In this document: one piece after another, positions 1-9,080 of the stretch | Numbering within the stretch: position 1 is the stretch's first letter | Layout of the letters: the number at the start of each line of letters is the position of its first letter | Source: Veronia nyctiphanis | Lineage (GTDB): Bacteria > Pseudomonadota > Gammaproteobacteria > Enterobacterales > Vibrionaceae | Direction of reading: 5' to 3' | DNA: 64,000 nucleotides | NCBI RefSeq assembly: GCF_004116385.1 | Contig: NZ_PEIB01000023.1 | Location: 1 to 64,000, forward strand | The notes under the pieces: generated by a model | The model's input: the letters and a program-made list of their open reading frames with translations, nothing else | Database searches by the model: none | Told to the model about the DNA's origin: nothing | Position numbers and translations under genes: made by a program

Positions 1-678
1 CAACCAAGCGGATGTTACTAAGGACCGATTGGACTAGTTTTTGGGGAGCAGGTCAACATAACAAGAAGGATGCCAACTTTTTAGACAGGACAAACGTCAA
101 TAACTTCGCTCTTAGTCACTCACAAACCAATTAAGTATTAACAAGATTCACTAAAATCTGGTCAATTTAACCTTCTAGACTATGTTGACTGATACTGAAC
201 TGCCCGAGAAAGATTGGCCCCTAACTCTGAAATATAATGTTCAATATTGATACTCAAAGTAACTACACGAACACAAATTAAGCCAATGAAATATATTAAT
301 TTAGACGCCGTTCAATGTTAGGCATGCGTTTTCCATACAGACACTTGAGGAATTACTCGCTCAACCCTCATACATGTAATGGTCGTTCTATGCTCAATAC
401 TTAGCTCCACTAAACTTGAGCCGTCTCTCGTCAGAAAAAGGCGTTTCACATGTATGCTTACTCAGACTTTTAGGTAACATCTTTCCTTTACACCTTGCGC
501 TCAAAGCCAAACAAAGACACATTTTCGTTCACTCAGCTAATTCCATATCTTCCTTCTTTTAAAAATTGAGTGAGTCAACAAATCACTTACGGAAATGCCC
601 TAACCCTCGAAAAGAAGTAAGTTGCCAAGCAGCGTCTTAATGAGGTTTAACCATAATCAGCGTTGACGGAGAGAAGCA
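1..678. other. Gene-free stretch at window start
   Basis: No reading frame of useful length or recognisable protein fragment was seen on either strand. The sequence is AT-rich and rich in stops, unlike the dense coding sequence after position 1500. It lies downstream of the leftward tRNA operon, a common place for decayed or inserted DNA. A short inverted pair (catacatgt near 369 and acatgtatg near 448) is present but gives no convincing terminator or RNA. I see nothing else to annotate. Confidence 0.5.
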
Positions 679-701
679 ATGCGGAAAACGAAAAAAGCCT
701 C
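679..701 (-). repeat. Partial copy of the tRNA-operon terminator
   Basis: These 23 bases match 1128-1149 except for one extra A. The match covers the T-run (as read leftward) and only the start of one arm of the terminator stem. The other arm is missing here, so this copy cannot fold into a terminator. The likeliest explanation is a recombination or deletion footprint beside the tRNA genes. An annotation program could take its ATG as the start of an 81-codon frame to 924, which I do not consider a native gene. Confidence 0.6.
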
Positions 702-714
702 TTATCGGCCACCT

Positions 715-1048
715 GATAATTGCCAACAAACAGTTATCCAACAAATTATGATTCGCCACGGGCTGAGCCGCGATTTAGCGTCACTGTTGGTTAACAACAT
801 ATGTGCAGCACTTGGCGTTTTGCTGCGGTGTATTTTGTCTAAAAGGCAGGTCACCTCAACTGGAGCTTGCTCGAATCATGCTTTATTCAGTCGATCAGAC
901 AATAGAACTAGCTTATTCAATTGATGGTGCTGAGGCAATCATCCTTGGTTCAGGAGGACTAACATGAATGGCGGATACGCTTTCAACACGATACAAGATG
1001 CCAGTTATCGACTGTATTGAGGCCGCCGTAATGATTGCTGTTACCTGA
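715..1048 (+). pseudogene. Decayed aspartate/glutamate (hydantoin) racemase-like gene
   Basis: From 842 to 1045 one frame reads as the C-terminal part of an Asp/Glu/hydantoin racemase: a helix ending DGAEAIILGSGGL, then a stop (TGA at 976), then MADTLSTRYKMPVIDCIEAA. Family members have DGAxAIVLGCAGM, then LAD, then VPVIDGVxAA at this place. Here the usual catalytic Cys of GC(A/T)GM is Ser and a probable Gly codon has become TGA. A stretch in another frame at about 715-810 (RHGLSRDLASLLVNN) resembles the preceding family segment RHGLxxRxASVRxI, implying an older frameshift. No start or N-terminal half was found. This looks like true gene decay, unlike the single-base losses elsewhere. The family call rests on remembered motifs. 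Confidence 0.5.
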
Positions 1049-1127
1049 AAGGTTGCCTGCATAATCTAAGACCATCCGATTTAGTGACTTGATTGGGCCG
1101 ATTTGGCGTCTGTTATATTCTAATGCC

Positions 1128-1168
1128 ATGCGGAAACGAAAAAAGCCTCGTCAATGACGAGGCTTTTT
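1128..1168 (-). terminator. Rho-independent terminator of the tRNA-Phe/Thr operon
   Basis: A perfect 8-bp stem (gcctcgtc, 1145-1152; gacgaggc, 1156-1163) has a 3-base loop, A-run on the left and T-run on the right. It can therefore end transcripts from either side. It lies 8 bases beyond the 3' end of the leftward tRNA-Thr gene. Confidence 0.85.
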
Positions 1169-1175
1169 CTGTTAA

Positions 1176-1251
<76 letters not shown>

Positions 1252-1298
1252 ACACAAACTTTGAAACAATGTTTTAGCAAAACACCATTTCTTAATCA

Positions 1299-1374
1299 TG
1301 GTGCCCGGAGGCGGAATCGAACCACCGACACGGGGATTTTCAATCCCCTGCTCTACCAACTGAGCTATCCGGGC
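1299..1374 (-). tRNA. tRNA-Phe (anticodon GAA)
   Basis: The reverse strand gives a 76-nt cloverleaf from GCCCGGATAGC to an encoded CCA. The anticodon stem GGGGA/TCCCC encloses TTGAAAA with anticodon GAA. The T loop GTTCGATTC is canonical. It is the first gene of the leftward tRNA pair and directly follows a strong sigma-70 promoter. Confidence 0.97.
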
Positions 1375-1386
1375 TAACGGAGCGCT

Positions 1387-1445
1387 ATTAAACGGATTTT
1401 AGCGCTGACCGTCAACTGTTTTTTTCAAAAAAAACTTCATATTGC
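1387..1445 (-). promoter_or_regulatory. Sigma-70 promoter of the tRNA operon
   Basis: On the reverse strand TTGACG (1410-1415) and TTTAAT (1387-1392) are separated by exactly 17 bases. Upstream lies an A/T tract (to about 1445) like an UP element. Transcription would start about 6 bases before tRNA-Phe. The spacing, near-consensus boxes and position fit a stable-RNA promoter. Confidence 0.75.
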
Positions 1446-1501
1446 ATCGTTTGAACATTTGTCGGTCAAAGTGCTGCAATGGTGTGCGATTTTTCCTGTT
1501 T

Positions 1502-2641
1502 TTAACCCGACTTCTCGAACGAACTTTGAAATTTAGTGACCTTTTGCAAATATCGTCTCGACTCAGCCGAGGGGTGTTTATTGGTTAACGCCCAATACAC
1601 CTGATTAGGTTTTAATCGATTGAGGTCGTTCATAGCCCGGCCACGGTCTCGTCGGTTAAATGTATTGAGCACATTTCCGGCACCTCCGTTATAGGCGGAG
1701 ATCATGCTGTAGTGCAGTGAGAGCGGGTCGCGCACATCTTTCAAATAACGATTTTTCAGCAAATAAAAATACGCTGTGCCCATATCGATATTGTTAGCCG
1801 GGTCAAACAAATATTCAGGTGTTGGCTGACCGCCGCGCTTTTTCACCAGCTTGAAGACATCCCGTCCTGCGGTTTTCGGCACCACTTGCATCAAGCCATA
1901 GGCATTGGCCCAGCTCACTGCGTAGGGGTTAAAACTGCTTTCTGTCTTGATGATCGCGTAGATCAGTGATTCTGAAATACCGTATCGCTGCGATGCTTTT
2001 TTCACTAAGCTGGCATATTGATAACTGCGTTTCTCGCTATGGTTACCCACCATAGGGATTTCGACGTAGAAAATACTCTGAATGCCAAGCGCCTTTTTCT
2101 TCAATTTTGTTGCGACAAGATGATTGGCAAAACGTTGTGCACGCCAACGCCAAGTAATGGGCTTTCCTTCTTGATCGAGGACCTGTCCTTCAAGAAAGGG
2201 GCGTCCTTCGATAGGCACATCTGCTGCTGAATAAAGGTCAACCGACGACGGGTCGTTGGGCGTCAGTAATGTGGTGACGATGGCGGTTTCAAGGTGTTTT
2301 TTCGCTTCTGTCTTTGCCACCGTTTCAATGGTGATCAGGCCTGAATCAAAATCGATTCTCGCTCGGCTCAGGTAATTGTCCGTGTATTTGACGTAGTCAC
2401 GTTTGCCTGCAACATAGACCTCGTCTTTACCCCATTTGATTTGGATATCGCCGGTAAAATTGCGGATCAAACTGTCTAGTGCTGCGATATCTTTTTGAAA
2501 CTGTCCGGGCAGGGGCGCTAAGTTCTTGGCAAAACGATTAGTGGTTTCGTAGTCAACACCCCAGAACTTCTCCACGGATGCTCGACTGCATCCGGCAATG
2601 AGAAACAGCAAAAGAAGGGTACTGAATATTCTATAGCGCAT
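1502..2641 (-). CDS. mltC: Membrane-bound lytic murein transglycosylase C
   Basis: A lipoprotein enzyme that cleaves the MurNAc-GlcNAc bond of peptidoglycan at the outer membrane, forming 1,6-anhydro-MurNAc ends. The chosen start gives 379 residues with a signal peptide ending in the lipobox LIAGC (Cys18). The N-terminal DUF3393-type region is followed by an SLT domain with catalytic Glu234 in KTESSFNPYA, the GLMQVVP motif and AYNGGAGNV. An in-frame ATG eight codons upstream (2665) would put extra hydrophobic residues before the signal peptide, so I prefer 2641. It is last of the leftward mutY-yggX-mltC group. Confidence 0.95.
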   Translation of the reverse strand: MRYRIFSTLLLLFLIAGCSRASVEKFWGVDYETTNRFAKNLAPLPGQFQKDIAALDSLIRNFTGDIQIKWGKDEVYVAGKRDYVKYTDNYLSRARIDFDSGLITIETVAKTEAKKHLETAIVTTLLTPNDPSSVDLYSAADVPIEGRPFLEGQVLDQEGKPITWRWRAQRFANHLVATKLKKKALGIQSIFYVEIPMVGNHSEKRSYQYASLVKKASQRYGISESLIYAIIKTESSFNPYAVSWANAYGLMQVVPKTAGRDVFKLVKKRGGQPTPEYLFDPANNIDMGTAYFYLLKNRYLKDVRDPLSLHYSMISAYNGGAGNVLNTFNRRDRGRAMNDLNRLKPNQVYWALTNKHPSAESRRYLQKVTKFQSSFEKSG

Positions 2642-2743
2642 GAAAAAAACCAATAAAAAAGACATCTTGCCCAGCTTAGACAGGATGCCTTTAATCTTAA
2701 AGTCTTTGTTTCAAAACAGTCGGTGAAATCTCAACCATGAATG

Positions 2744-3016
2744 TTATTCCGAAGGCGGTGTATAACCTTCGATAATAGTGTCGTGACCTTCAAACAAAAA
2801 TTTCACCATTTCTGACTCAAGCAGCTTACGGTGTTCAGGGTCCATCATGTTGAGCTTCTTTTCATTAATCAGCATGGTTTGCTTGCTTTGCCACTCAGCC
2901 CAGGCTTCTTTAGAGATATTGTCAAAAATGCGTTTGCCAAGATCGCCCGGGTACAGCTGGAAATCCAGTCCCTCTGCATCTTTCTGAAGGCGTTGACAAA
3001 ATACGGTGCGGCTCAT
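2744..3016 (-). CDS. yggX: Probable Fe(II)-trafficking protein YggX
   Basis: A 90-residue cytoplasmic protein of the YggX family, linked to protection of Fe-S clusters from oxidation and to iron handling. The sequence begins [10 protein letters not shown] with the family's conserved Cys7, continues with the PGDLGKRIF segment and has the helical [14 protein letters not shown] core. Length matches the family. It starts 15 bases after the mutY stop. The mutY-yggX pairing is conserved and fits MutY being a 4Fe-4S enzyme. Confidence 0.95.
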   Translation of the reverse strand: MSRTVFCQRLQKDAEGLDFQLYPGDLGKRIFDNISKEAWAEWQSKQTMLINEKKLNMMDPEHRKLLESEMVKFLFEGHDTIIEGYTPPSE

Positions 3017-3031
3017 TGTAGGCTCCTGGTG

Positions 3032-4094
3032 TTATATGGCGTTTGCCAATGAATCAAGTTCTCGAGTCAGGGAGGTCAGCAATTTTTGCACTGGGGCTGC
3101 TAGACCAACCTTTTCGGGTTGGGTTAAGTTATACCAAAGGCCGCCTTGTGCTTCCATCACCATGGTTGGCTGTTGTGAGAGCTTCACACGAACAGGCAAA
3201 ATATCGAGGTGGAAATGACTGAAGGTATGTCTGAACGCGGTCAGGTGTTCGATATCAGCGTCGCGGCCGCCGCTTACCTGAAGTACCGTCGATTCAATCT
3301 CGGTTTCTTTGGTTTCTGGAAGGCACCACAGGCCACCCCAAAGACCACTGGGTGGTCGTTGTTCCAGCCAAATCTGATCTTCATATTGGTAAATCAAAAA
3401 GCAGGCTTGTTTCTCGGGCAGTACTTTTTTCGGCTTTTTACCGGGAAAGTCGGTCTGCCTGCCAAGCGCATTGGCATCACAGCTGTGGTTTACAGGACAA
3501 AGCTCGCACTTTGGTTTACTGCGGGTACAAATCATCGCCCCCATATCCATCATGGCCTGATTGTATCGGGTGACGCCTTCGGCTGGCGTGTTTTTCTCAG
3601 CCAGCTCCCACAGCTTGTTTTCGACAGGCTTTTTACCTGGCCAGCCTTCAACCGCATAGTGACGGGCGAGAGTGCGCTTTACATTACCGTCAAGAATAGG
3701 ATGGTGGAGGCCGAGTGAGAGGGACAGAACAGCACCAGCGTTGAACGTCCAACCCCCGGGAGCGCTACCATCTCATCTAGGCTGGTCGGAAATTCGCCGC
3801 CATGCTTTTCGACCACCGCGACAGCCGCTTTATGCAGATTTCTTGCTCTGGCGTAATAGCCGAGCCCCGTCCACAGGTGCAAGACTTCGTCCAGCTCGGC
3901 GGCGAGATCTGACACTGTCGGGAAACGCGCCATAAAACGTTCAAATAGGGGATAACGGTCGCGACTTGTGTCTGTTGCAACATGATTTCAGACAGCCACA
4001 CTTTGTAGGGCGTTTTCTCAATCTGCCAAGGCAGGGTTTTACGGCCGTATTTGTCATACCAGGTTAGAATGGCATCGGAAAAAGACTGACTCAC
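3032..4094 (-). CDS. mutY: Adenine DNA glycosylase MutY (two frameshifts in this sequence)
   Basis: Removes adenine mispaired with 8-oxoguanine in base excision repair. Three frames join into a 354-residue protein if one A/T pair is restored near 3943-3945 and one C near 3739. The joined protein has the catalytic-Glu segment [10 protein letters not shown], helix-hairpin-helix [13 protein letters not shown] followed by the catalytic Asp in ILDGNV, the 4Fe-4S pattern C-X6-C-X2-C-X5-C in the [10 protein letters not shown] region, and a C-terminal NUDIX-like 8-oxoG recognition domain. The start is GTG at 4094 (protein begins VSQSF), preceded by an AGAGAAG ribosome site. Both breaks are one-base losses in runs and look like sequence errors. 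Confidence 0.9.
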
Positions 4095-4373
4095 TGTTCG
4101 CTTCTCTTGTGTGTTTTTTGGCAACTGTATACGCACATGCAAGCGGAGTAGTTTGGCCGTATGCAACAGATGATCCGTATCAGATGCTCGAATATGTAGT
4201 GTTTACATGGTAACAAGGTTACTCATAATTTGCTCTCGGCAAAGCGGCAACAGTGGAAGATCAAACCGCCGAAACAGGTTGATGGCCGTTTACCTCTTGC
4301 ACACGAACAGAATCTTTGGATAATGCGCGATCCGCTTAACTTTTCTTCACACTGAAGGCGAAGGCACAGAATC

Positions 4374-5090
4374 ATGACTGAAGTGACCAAAACTGAACTG
4401 ACCGAAGACGGCAAAGTTGTCCGTAAAATCCGTAGCTTCGTTCGTCGCGAAGGGCGACTGACGAAAGGACAGGATCAGGCGATGCAAGAATGCTGGCCGA
4501 CAATGGGCCTTGACTTCGAAGACAAGAAACTCGTCTGGAGTGACGTATTTGGCAACGACAACCCAGTTGTGTTGGAAATCGGCTTCGGTATGGGTGCCTC
4601 GCTCGTTGAGATGGCGAAAAACGCGCCGGAAAAAAACTTTGTTGGCATAGAAGTTCACTCGCCGGGTGTGGGGGCATGCCTGATGGCGGCGCGTGATGCG
4701 GGCATTACTAACTTGCGCGTGATGTGCCACGATGCGGTTGAAGTGTTCGAGAGCATGTTGCCGAAAGCGAGCCTTGCGACGGTTCAACTGTTTTTCCCTG
4801 ATCCTTGGCATAAAAAGCGCCACCACAAGCGCCGCATCGTTCAGCCAGCATTTGTTGAAATGCTGCGTGATAAGTTGAAAATCGGTGGTATCTTCCACAT
4901 GGCAACGGACTGGGAAAACTACGCCGAGCACATGGTTGAGGTGATGGATATCGCGCCGGGTTATCAGAACACAGCGACCGACGGTCCTTATATTCCGCGT
5001 CCTGAAGAGCGCCCTTTGACCAAATTTGAACAGCGTGGCCACCGTCTTGGTCACGGTGTTTGGGATATGAAATACGCCCGTTCTGAGTGA
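4374..5090 (+). CDS. trmB: tRNA (guanine-46-N7)-methyltransferase
   Basis: Uses S-adenosylmethionine to make m7G46 in the variable loop of tRNAs. The 238-residue sequence has the SAM-binding [14 protein letters not shown] motif, [10 protein letters not shown], and the family signature [15 protein letters not shown] (around residues 142-156). Length is typical of the family. It is divergent from mutY, with 279 bases between, as in other vibrios. It is followed by its own terminator. Confidence 0.96.
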   Translation: MTEVTKTELTEDGKVVRKIRSFVRREGRLTKGQDQAMQECWPTMGLDFEDKKLVWSDVFGNDNPVVLEIGFGMGASLVEMAKNAPEKNFVGIEVHSPGVGACLMAARDAGITNLRVMCHDAVEVFESMLPKASLATVQLFFPDPWHKKRHHKRRIVQPAFVEMLRDKLKIGGIFHMATDWENYAEHMVEVMDIAPGYQNTATDGPYIPRPEERPLTKFEQRGHRLGHGVWDMKYARSE

Positions 5091-5163
5091 GCGTTGCCTG
5101 ATAAACGACAGGCAAAGTAAGACAGTACAGACAGCCATTGTTTGTTACCGTCCCTAAAGCCAT

Positions 5164-5192
5164 AAAAAGCCAGCCTTTAGGTTGGCTTTTTT
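5164..5192 (+). terminator. Terminator after trmB
   Basis: An 8-bp stem (agccagcc pairing with ggttggct, one G-U) with a 4-base loop, flanked by A5 and T6. It lies about 75 bases after the trmB stop and before glsB. Confidence 0.8.
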
Positions 5193-5260
5193 GACCTTTA
5201 AAGCACAGCGACTTGAGATGCTTTTCCCACGTACCTGTGCTTTGGCTGTTGGAGTATGTA

Positions 5261-6181
5261 ATGAAGCCAAGCCCTGAATTACTGAAGGACATTCTGGAAG
5301 AAGTCCGGCCTCTGATAGGACAAGGAAGAGTCGCCAGCTATATCCCGGCACTGGAAGAAGTGCCCGCCGATAAGCTGGGTATAGCGGTCTGTTATAACGA
5401 TGGCGATATTATCTCGGCCGGTGACGCCGATGAGCCATTTTCTATTCAATCAATTTCAAAAGCGCTGAGCCTGACGCTGGCATTGCAAAACTATGGCCCA
5501 ATGGAAATTTGGAGCCGTGTCGGTAAAGAGCCCTCGGGTCAGGCATTCAATTCGATGATCCAGCTTGAGATGGAGCAAGGGATCCCTCGCAATCCGTTTA
5601 TCAATGCGGGAGCATTGGTGGTCTGCGATCTCTTGCAAAGTCGCCTCTCTGCGCCGCGTCAGCGGATGCTGGAATTTGTGCGTGAACTTTGCGGTAACAA
5701 CCATATTTGCTATGACAAAGCTGTCGCCAAATCAGAGATGGATCATAGCGATCGGAATGCGGCTATCGCTTATCTGATGCGATCTTTTGGCAACTTTGAC
5801 AATGAAGTGATGCCAGTTTTGCAGACATATTTTCATTACTGCGCGTTGAAGATGAGCTGTGTTGATTTGGCAAAAGCCTTTAACTATCTGGCAAATAAGG
5901 GGCTTTCTTTAGGCGCAGAAAAAACCATAGTGAGCCACACTCAAAGTAAGCAAGTGAATGCATTACTGGCCACTTGCGGTTTGTACGATGGTGCAGGTGA
6001 ATTTGCCTACCGGGTTGGCATGCCAGGAAAGTCTGGCGTCGGAGGCGGCATCGTAGCGGTAGTACCGGGAGAAATGTCATTGGCAGTCTGGTCTCCAGAA
6101 CTGGACCCTTCCGGTAACTCCCTGGCTGGCACAGCAGCACTAGAACTGCTGGCCGAGCGCATCGGTCGTTCCATTTTTTAG
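5261..6181 (+). CDS. glsB: Glutaminase
   Basis: Hydrolyses glutamine to glutamate and ammonia in the cytoplasm. It is a 306-residue serine-dependent beta-lactamase-like glutaminase with the active-site SxxK segment [12 protein letters not shown], the NPFINAGAL motif and KSGVGGGI near the C-terminus. The start at 5261 gives the family N-terminus [12 protein letters not shown] and has GGAG upstream. The longer frame from 5213 would add 16 unconserved residues. A short hairpin (gggagctt/aagctccc) directly follows the stop, before the next gene. Confidence 0.94.
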   Translation: MKPSPELLKDILEEVRPLIGQGRVASYIPALEEVPADKLGIAVCYNDGDIISAGDADEPFSIQSISKALSLTLALQNYGPMEIWSRVGKEPSGQAFNSMIQLEMEQGIPRNPFINAGALVVCDLLQSRLSAPRQRMLEFVRELCGNNHICYDKAVAKSEMDHSDRNAAIAYLMRSFGNFDNEVMPVLQTYFHYCALKMSCVDLAKAFNYLANKGLSLGAEKTIVSHTQSKQVNALLATCGLYDGAGEFAYRVGMPGKSGVGGGIVAVVPGEMSLAVWSPELDPSGNSLAGTAALELLAERIGRSIF

Positions 6182-6218
6182 GGAGCTTACAAGCTCCCTG
6201 TTGAGAGGAGAGCTTGTT

Positions 6219-6980
6219 ATGAAGCTGCGCTTGTTACTGGCCCTGGGATGTGCATTTACGATCGCCCCGCTGTCTGCAATGGCAGAAAACACAAAATGTA
6301 CGCCAACACTTCACAATGATATCGCTATCAAAGACGATACAGTGATCAGCCGAAGCGAACACGGTGAATTCATCATTGAAAAAGACGGTAGTCTGTTCAT
6401 GACGGTTCACCCGGTGAAACTCAGCGAGGAGCAAAAAGCCTCCCTGAAAATTTATAACCAAACAGTCCGTGATGACCTGCCATATATGGGCCAAGGACTG
6501 CTAGAAGAAATTCAGACTTCATGGCTCGCTCTTGATGAAGTCCTTGAAAACCAGCTAGGCAAACGCAGTATTCTGCGAAATGAGCTGGGTCACTTTCACA
6601 TCTACTTGCAGAAAAGCTTTTATAGCGCTTTTTACGCTAAAGATAAGACACTGCGCGTTGATCACCGCAAGCTGAATTATGTGATGAAAGAAATGGATAT
6701 GACGGTGCCACAGTTCATTACCACTATCCCTCGCCGTGGGTTGATGGACTTCCAGCGCACTGTCATCACCGATTCCTCGCAAAAGCTTAACAATATGTCT
6801 GATGAAATCGGTAGACTGCAATCTAAGTTGCGCGTAACCATCAGTGATGAGAAAACACGCTCTGAAGGTTTTATGCAGGATGTGTGTGCTCGCCTGACTG
6901 TTTGGCAGCAGCAGGAAGAGAAAATTCAGTCACTGATCCCGGCACTGAAGAGCTGGAAAACGGTCACCATTAATTGGTAA
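6219..6980 (+). CDS. DUF2884 (YggN-like) exported protein
   Basis: A 253-residue protein with a clear signal peptide (MKLRLLLALGCAFTIAPLSA, cleavage after AMA). It is predicted periplasmic and helical through the centre and C-terminus. The context next to mutY/trmB/glsB and the sequence character (FTxxHPxKL-like segment, GLLEEIQTSWLALDE) match the YggN/DUF2884 family of unknown function. The start at 6219 follows GAGAGGAGAG. An in-frame start six codons upstream is less likely. No enzymatic motif is visible. Confidence 0.8.
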   Translation: MKLRLLLALGCAFTIAPLSAMAENTKCTPTLHNDIAIKDDTVISRSEHGEFIIEKDGSLFMTVHPVKLSEEQKASLKIYNQTVRDDLPYMGQGLLEEIQTSWLALDEVLENQLGKRSILRNELGHFHIYLQKSFYSAFYAKDKTLRVDHRKLNYVMKEMDMTVPQFITTIPRRGLMDFQRTVITDSSQKLNNMSDEIGRLQSKLRVTISDEKTRSEGFMQDVCARLTVWQQQEEKIQSLIPALKSWKTVTINW

Positions 6981-6990
6981 GTGGGCCTTG

Positions 6991-7025
6991 GGGGCTGACG
7001 ATGGAAGGTAGTCGTCGAAAGCCCC
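6991..7025. terminator. Weak hairpin between convergent genes
   Basis: ggggct/agcccc and gacga/tcgtc pair with a three-base bulge, between the converging DUF2884 and DUF3857 genes. There is no long T-run on either strand, so termination here is only possible. Confidence 0.35.
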
Positions 7026-7039
7026 TTAGATGTATCACG

Positions 7040-8989
7040 TCAGTTTACCGGGTAAACAAACTCGTATTCGCTGTTTTTCCATGCCAAATCTATTTGAGCG
7101 AGATATTCTTTTAGCCGTGCAGGTGGCACGTAACGTGTTTTCGCCTGATAGTGGTAGTCGGCTTCAATATAGGTTTTGCCTGGCACATTGGTTCCCGCGC
7201 GATTCATTGGTTTGAGTGCACTTCGGTACTCAAAAAACGGATTACTGATCTGGTGTTCGACGGGCTCTATTTGCCATTCTTCAGGCAAGCTAAGCTGCAC
7301 ACGCTGAACGATTTTTCCGTCTGTACCAAAGTGAAAAGGGGTTTTTCGCGACGTTTTTTTCGGGCGGACAAGAAAGTCATCGACGATATCGCCTGCGATT
7401 GTCAGGTGATAAAGGCTCTCTTTCTGTTGCCAGAGGTCGCGAATGATGTATGACTCGATAATCTCAATCTGATTAGCAGCCTTGTCATCGCTAATTTTAA
7501 TCGGGTTCAATACCGCGAGTTCATTGAAGTGGCGTGAATAATAGCTGGAGAACAGTTTACTCACTTCAATCGGTGGCGTGGAATGCAAATAGTGCCGCCA
7601 CTTCTCTGCTTCTTTCCCTCTCATTAACGTGGTGACAGTGAGAAAACTGTCCCGGTCTGCTTTATTGATAATGAAATTTTGGGTGACTTCATGCAAAACA
7701 TCAGGTCCAGAAATCGGCACTGACTCCAAGGCGTTGTTTCCTTGCTTTAATACCAAGGCGAGGACATGGTCAGATTGTGCCAAGGTATCGAGCTTACTGC
7801 TTTGATGCGTCGATAGAGGGTCTATCCACCAAGCTTTTCCCATGTGCTCAATTTTGACAATCACATGGTCGAAGCTGGAAGTCGACACCGGGCGGCTTCT
7901 CAATGCCCCTTTCCACTGGTCGCTTACCAATGCAGGCGTTGCTGAAACACCGATTTGTCGAAGTAGTGCCACCATCAGCAATGCTTTTTCTTTGTTATCG
8001 CCAAAACCCTGATGAATCACATCGTCCGGATTTGAAGGGGGATGAGAGTCCAAAGCATGATCTTTTCCAAGGTGTTGTATTCTGTGCTGTGCGTAGTGAA
8101 TGGCTTCGACAATTTGTGCTTCTTTGTTATCGGCTTTGCGCGCAGCAATATCTGACGCAATGGCCGCCGTTGAACGATCGCCATTTAATGAGAATGTCGG
8201 CAGTGCCCAATCAACGATATCTTGCCAACTTTGGAAGTTACTGACGTGTAAGACAGGGTAGGGGTCGTACCATAATGGCTGCTGCGATTCACCATGGCCA
8301 TATTGCCCTTGACGTTCTTCATACAGGTACGTGGTGATGCCATCTTGTTGGTTGAAGTTAAATGTGCCTTTTGCTTTCTGATCGGTATTGTTTACTACAA
8401 GGTTGCTGGCCTCAGGCACCAGAATTCGGACTGTGCTTTGTTCTACTTTGACTGGCCAGCCAACACGGATGTTTTGGTCATACTTGTTGCCGTAGACAGG
8501 ATTCTTGCCTGTAATTGAGTAACTGTAGTCTATGATGTCGCCTTGCTGAACATCGGTCAGCGTGAGCTTCAGGCGCTGTTTTTGTACATACAGGTGCGAC
8601 TCACGTTTTTGCGGTATCGATGCAACGACGATGCTGGCTTTATCTTGCCTGTTTTGAATTTCCCCGTTTCTGGTGACCGTCACGGTGTGGACCGATAACA
8701 CCTCATGAGCCGGGACAAAGTCAATCGAGAGGGTAGTGGCTTTTTTGGCTCCTTTGGCTGTCAGGGCTTTGAAGGCAATGCGTTTAAATTGGCTGGGCGT
8801 CTCTGTTGTAAGGTTAAGTTGGGTCTCGACCAACAGGTATTGGCGATCTCCAGCGGGGGTGGTTTCAGGTATTGATAGTGTTGAGTGGGGGCCAACCCAG
8901 TCGGGTGTTGGAGAGTAAAGTGGCGTATCTGCTAAGGTCACCGCAGAGAAAAACGCCAGCACAATGACGTAAAACCTTGAAAGAACCAT
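7040..8989 (-). CDS. DUF3857/transglutaminase-like exported protein lacking the catalytic Cys
   Basis: A 649-residue protein with a signal peptide (cleavage near TLA-DT), an N-terminal DUF3857 beta-rich domain (about residues 50-230) and a transglutaminase-like fold (about 280-400). Active relatives carry GDCKDKALL; this protein reads GDNKEKALLMVALLRQ, with Asn332 in the Cys position. The other triad residues are kept: His375 in FDHVIV and Asp390 in WWIDP. The codon is AAC with no frameshift nearby, so it is not one of the indel errors. The protein probably acts by binding rather than catalysis. The true function of this periplasmic family is unknown. Confidence 0.85.
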   Translation of the reverse strand: MVLSRFYVIVLAFFSAVTLADTPLYSPTPDWVGPHSTLSIPETTPAGDRQYLLVETQLNLTTETPSQFKRIAFKALTAKGAKKATTLSIDFVPAHEVLSVHTVTVTRNGEIQNRQDKASIVVASIPQKRESHLYVQKQRLKLTLTDVQQGDIIDYSYSITGKNPVYGNKYDQNIRVGWPVKVEQSTVRILVPEASNLVVNNTDQKAKGTFNFNQQDGITTYLYEERQGQYGHGESQQPLWYDPYPVLHVSNFQSWQDIVDWALPTFSLNGDRSTAAIASDIAARKADNKEAQIVEAIHYAQHRIQHLGKDHALDSHPPSNPDDVIHQGFGDNKEKALLMVALLRQIGVSATPALVSDQWKGALRSRPVSTSSFDHVIVKIEHMGKAWWIDPLSTHQSSKLDTLAQSDHVLALVLKQGNNALESVPISGPDVLHEVTQNFIINKADRDSFLTVTTLMRGKEAEKWRHYLHSTPPIEVSKLFSSYYSRHFNELAVLNPIKISDDKAANQIEIIESYIIRDLWQQKESLYHLTIAGDIVDDFLVRPKKTSRKTPFHFGTDGKIVQRVQLSLPEEWQIEPVEHQISNPFFEYRSALKPMNRAGTNVPGKTYIEADYHYQAKTRYVPPARLKEYLAQIDLAWKNSEYEFVYPVN

Positions 8990-9080
8990 TACTCAGCAAT
9001 CCTTTGCTCGGTCGCACAGAAAAGCGAGAGAGTGGCTGGCGACCCGAAGTTATCGAAACACACCAGCCTTGGAGCTGGCA

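Noticed and set aside
679..924. 81-codon frame starting MRKTKKASYRPP
   Set aside because: Its start is the copied half-terminator and its body crosses the decayed racemase region in a shifted frame. I regard it as part of a relic, not a gene.
3209..3718. 169-codon rightward frame inside mutY
   Set aside because: It lies opposite mutY, whose motifs are clear. A shadow frame.
4347..5138. Long 263-codon frame on the reverse strand of trmB
   Set aside because: It lies entirely opposite a well-conserved gene and resembles no known protein. A shadow frame.
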